In this document: piece by piece, positions 6,761 through 7,790 of the stretch
How the letters are laid out: every line of letters starts with the position of its first letter
How positions within the stretch are numbered: the first letter of the stretch is position 1
From: an uncultured Clostridia bacterium
GTDB lineage: Bacteria; Bacillota_A; Clostridia; Christensenellales; Aristaeellaceae
Length of the DNA: 7,790 nt
Direction of reading: 5' to 3'
NCBI GenBank assembly: GCA_947165745.1
Contig: CAMVBO010000068.1
Span: 1-7,790 of the forward strand
The notes under the pieces: generated by a model
What the model saw: the letters and a program-made list of their open reading frames with translations, nothing else
What the model was told of the DNA's origin: nothing
Databases searched by the model: none
Program-made: the position numbers and the translations under genes

Positions 6761-6764
6761 GAGC
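6754..6764 (+). repeat. 11-nt direct repeat, copy 2 (CATTTTTGAGC)
   Basis: This is an exact copy of 6071-6081. Here it begins at the last base of the terminator stem and supplies its U-tract. Confidence 0.6.
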
Positions 6765-6799
6765 TTTTGAAAATCGACATGACACAGGAGGATAAGACG

Positions 6800-7204
6800 G
6801 TGGCGATCATCCGAAACATTGAAATCGACGGGAGGCAGATTCCCTTCAAGGCCAGCGCGGCCATCCCCAGGATCTACCGGGTGAAATACCGGCGGGACAT
6901 CTTCAAGGACCTGGAGCACCTGATGGACTCCATCTCCCAGAACCTGGAGGAGGGGGACGGACAGGACGGGAAAATCAGCTTCTCCATGCTGGATCCCTTC
7001 ACGCTGGAGATCTTTGAAAACATCGCCTATCTGATGGCGAAGCACGCCGACCCGGACGTGCCGGACAGCGTCGAGGAGTGGCTGGACGCCTTCAACACGT
7101 TCAGCATCTACGAGGTGATGCCCCAGCTGATCGAGCTCTGGCAGATCAACGTGGAGACCGACGTGGAGAGCAAAAAAAAACTCGACCGACTGACCGGCCG
7201 CTGA
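6800..7204 (+). CDS. Tail assembly chaperone, G-type (zero-frame product)
   Basis: This 134-residue protein is a lambda gpG-like chaperone that binds the tape measure and helps tube subunits polymerise. The frame is open from TTG 6767, but GTG 6800 is the better start. AGGAGG at 6786-6791 is 8 nt upstream, and the protein then begins MAIIRNIEIDGRQIPFKASA, the usual opening of this family. TTG 6767 lies next to the terminator U-tract with no ribosome binding site. ATG 6779 lies only 5 nt before the AGGAGG. Later helices contain FKDLEHLMDSI, LEIFENIAYLMAKHADPDVP and VEEWLDAFNTFSIYEVMPQLIELW. Near the C-terminus is SKKKLD, encoded by nine consecutive A bases where a -1 shift leads to the T extension. 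Its position between tail tube and tape measure genes is diagnostic. Confidence 0.9.
   Translation: MAIIRNIEIDGRQIPFKASAAIPRIYRVKYRRDIFKDLEHLMDSISQNLEEGDGQDGKISFSMLDPFTLEIFENIAYLMAKHADPDVPDSVEEWLDAFNTFSIYEVMPQLIELWQINVETDVESKKKLDRLTGR
7174..7180 (+). other. -1 ribosomal frameshift slippery site (A AAA AAA)
   Basis: The nine A bases at 7172-7180 are read in zero frame as three Lys codons after AGC. The heptamer A AAA AAA at 7174-7180 is a canonical X XXY YYZ slippery sequence in the correct phase. The zero frame stops 24 nt later (TGA 7202-7204), while the -1 frame stays open to 7365. I found no convincing downstream stem by eye. RNA-polymerase slippage on A9 could give the same outcome. Confidence 0.85.
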
Positions 7205-7365
7205 CCACCGCGCTGTTCCTCCTGCGCTGCCTTCAGGTGGGACTGTCGCTGTCGGACCTTGATCTTTTGACCGTGGGCATGGTGAACGACATGTTCACGG
7301 AGCGGGCCAACGACGACGCCGAGTGGCCGGAACTGGCGACGCAGGAGGATTTTGACAGGTTTTAG
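7180..7365 (+). CDS. T extension of tail chaperone GT (made by -1 frameshift)
   Basis: This frame has no good start of its own; its only ATG (7078) would give a shadow-like Arg-rich lead. It is expected to be expressed as join(6800..7180, 7180..7365), a ~188-residue G-T fusion: 127 G residues to the last Lys, then 61 residues starting Thr-Arg-Pro. The extension is typical of the T domain in Firmicutes siphophages: LTTALFLLRCLQVGLSLSDL, then DLLTVGMVNDMFTERANDD and the closing LATQEDFDRF. In lambda the T domain recruits tail tube protein to the tape measure, while free G is in excess; the same role is inferred here. The stop is 12 nt before the tape measure start, and AGGGGAG (7364-7370) overlaps it. 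Confidence 0.88.
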   Translation, partial: TRPTDRPLTTALFLLRCLQVGLSLSDLDLLTVGMVNDMFTERANDDAEWPELATQEDFDRF

Positions 7366-7377
7366 GGGAGACAGACC

Positions 7378-7790
7378 ATGGCAAGAAAGACAATCCAGGG
7401 CATCATCATCGAGGTCGGCGGCGACACCACAAAGCTGCAAAAGTCGCTGGACGGCGTGGAGTCCAAGCTGAAGAACACCCAGGCGGCCCTGAAGGACGTG
7501 GGTCGGCTGCTGAAGCTCGATCCCGGCAACGTGGAGTTGCTGACCCAGAAGCAGAGCCTGCTGCAGGACGCCATCGAGGGCACCGAGGAGAAGCTGAAAA
7601 CCCTGCGGGAGGCGGCGGCCCAGGCGGACGAGCAGCTGGCCAGCGGCAAGATGGACAAGGCCCGTTACGACGCCCTCCAGCGGGAGATCATCGAAACCGA
7701 GCAGGATCTGAAGTCCCTCACCCGGCAGATGAGTGTCTTTCGCGGTATTCAGACCCTCCGGATCGATGAGTTTCTTCGTTGGAAAACAGT
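7378..7790 (+). CDS. Tape measure protein, N-terminal part (3' end outside window)
   Basis: This is the protein that sets tail length, with 137 complete codons visible. AGGGGAG at 7364-7370 is 7 nt before ATG 7378. The opening TIQGIIIEVGGDTTKLQKSL, followed by LKNTQAALKDVGRLLKLDPGNVELLTQKQ (about residues 31-59), is the well-known N-terminal signature of Firmicutes tape measure proteins. Long Glu/Lys/Leu/Ala helices up to YDALQREIIETEQDLKSLTRQ (about residue 117) look like coiled coil. From about residue 118 (base 7729) the sequence becomes hydrophobic and aromatic (VFRG..., ...FLRW) with different codon choice, unlike the expected continuation. The gene may therefore be interrupted or chimeric just before the window ends. 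The family is certain for residues 1-117. Confidence 0.92.
   Translation, partial: MARKTIQGIIIEVGGDTTKLQKSLDGVESKLKNTQAALKDVGRLLKLDPGNVELLTQKQSLLQDAIEGTEEKLKTLREAAAQADEQLASGKMDKARYDALQREIIETEQDLKSLTRQMSVFRGIQTLRIDEFLRWKT

Noticed and set aside
6767..6799. TTG 6767 or ATG 6779 as start of chaperone G
   Set aside because: AGGAGG at 6786-6791 lies downstream of both and is ideally placed for GTG 6800; TTG 6767 abuts the terminator.
5942..7045. Long minus-strand open frame (367 codons) opposite the tail genes
   Set aside because: It runs through the terminator and intergenic gaps opposite well-supported tail genes, and its composition is that of a shadow frame.

Overview
The window is a contiguous block of a tailed-phage (siphovirus) head and tail morphogenesis operon. 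All genes are on the + strand and it is cut at both ends. It is probably part of a prophage or temperate phage. By eye the DNA is about 60-65% G+C, and the genes sit end to end with strong AAGGAGG-type ribosome binding sites. The protein set (HK97-type terminase, portal, ClpP-like protease and capsid; phi13-type tail tube; coiled-coil tape measure) resembles phages of high-GC gut Clostridia. A Coriobacteria-type host is also possible. No host gene is present, so host assignment is an inference.

Layout: 2-955 large terminase subunit (C-terminal part with the nuclease domain); 968-2230 portal; 2196-3131 ClpP-like prohead protease; 3179-4477 HK97-fold major capsid protein; 4495-4818 head-tail connector; 4796-5143 head closure protein; 5140-5340 small basic protein of unknown role; 5337-5726 HK97 gp10-like neck protein; 5713-6054 tail terminator; 6101-6721 major tail (tube) protein; 6730-6760 predicted intrinsic terminator; 6800-7204 tail assembly chaperone G, with a -1 frameshift at an A9 run giving a G-T fusion that ends at 7365; 7378 to the window end, N-terminus of the tape measure protein.

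The order follows assembly. Terminase packages DNA through the portal into a procapsid built from the capsid protein and matured by the protease. The connector, closure, neck and terminator proteins join head to tail. The tail tube polymerises on a tape measure loaded by the G and GT chaperones. Genes from 4495 to 6054 overlap or touch, so they are probably translationally coupled. The only real gaps precede the capsid gene (47 nt), the tail tube gene (46 nt) and the chaperone gene (78 nt). Regulatory structure is concentrated there: a hairpin abutting a perfect Shine-Dalgarno, an 11-nt repeat, and an intrinsic terminator.

Four points deserve a second look: the terminator inside the operon just after the tail tube gene; the A9 frameshift site; a recently duplicated 24-bp in-frame repeat making a disordered capsid tail; and an abrupt change of composition and protein character in the last ~60 nt, inside the tape measure gene. 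I saw no non-phage system, CRISPR array, tRNA or complete mobile element.
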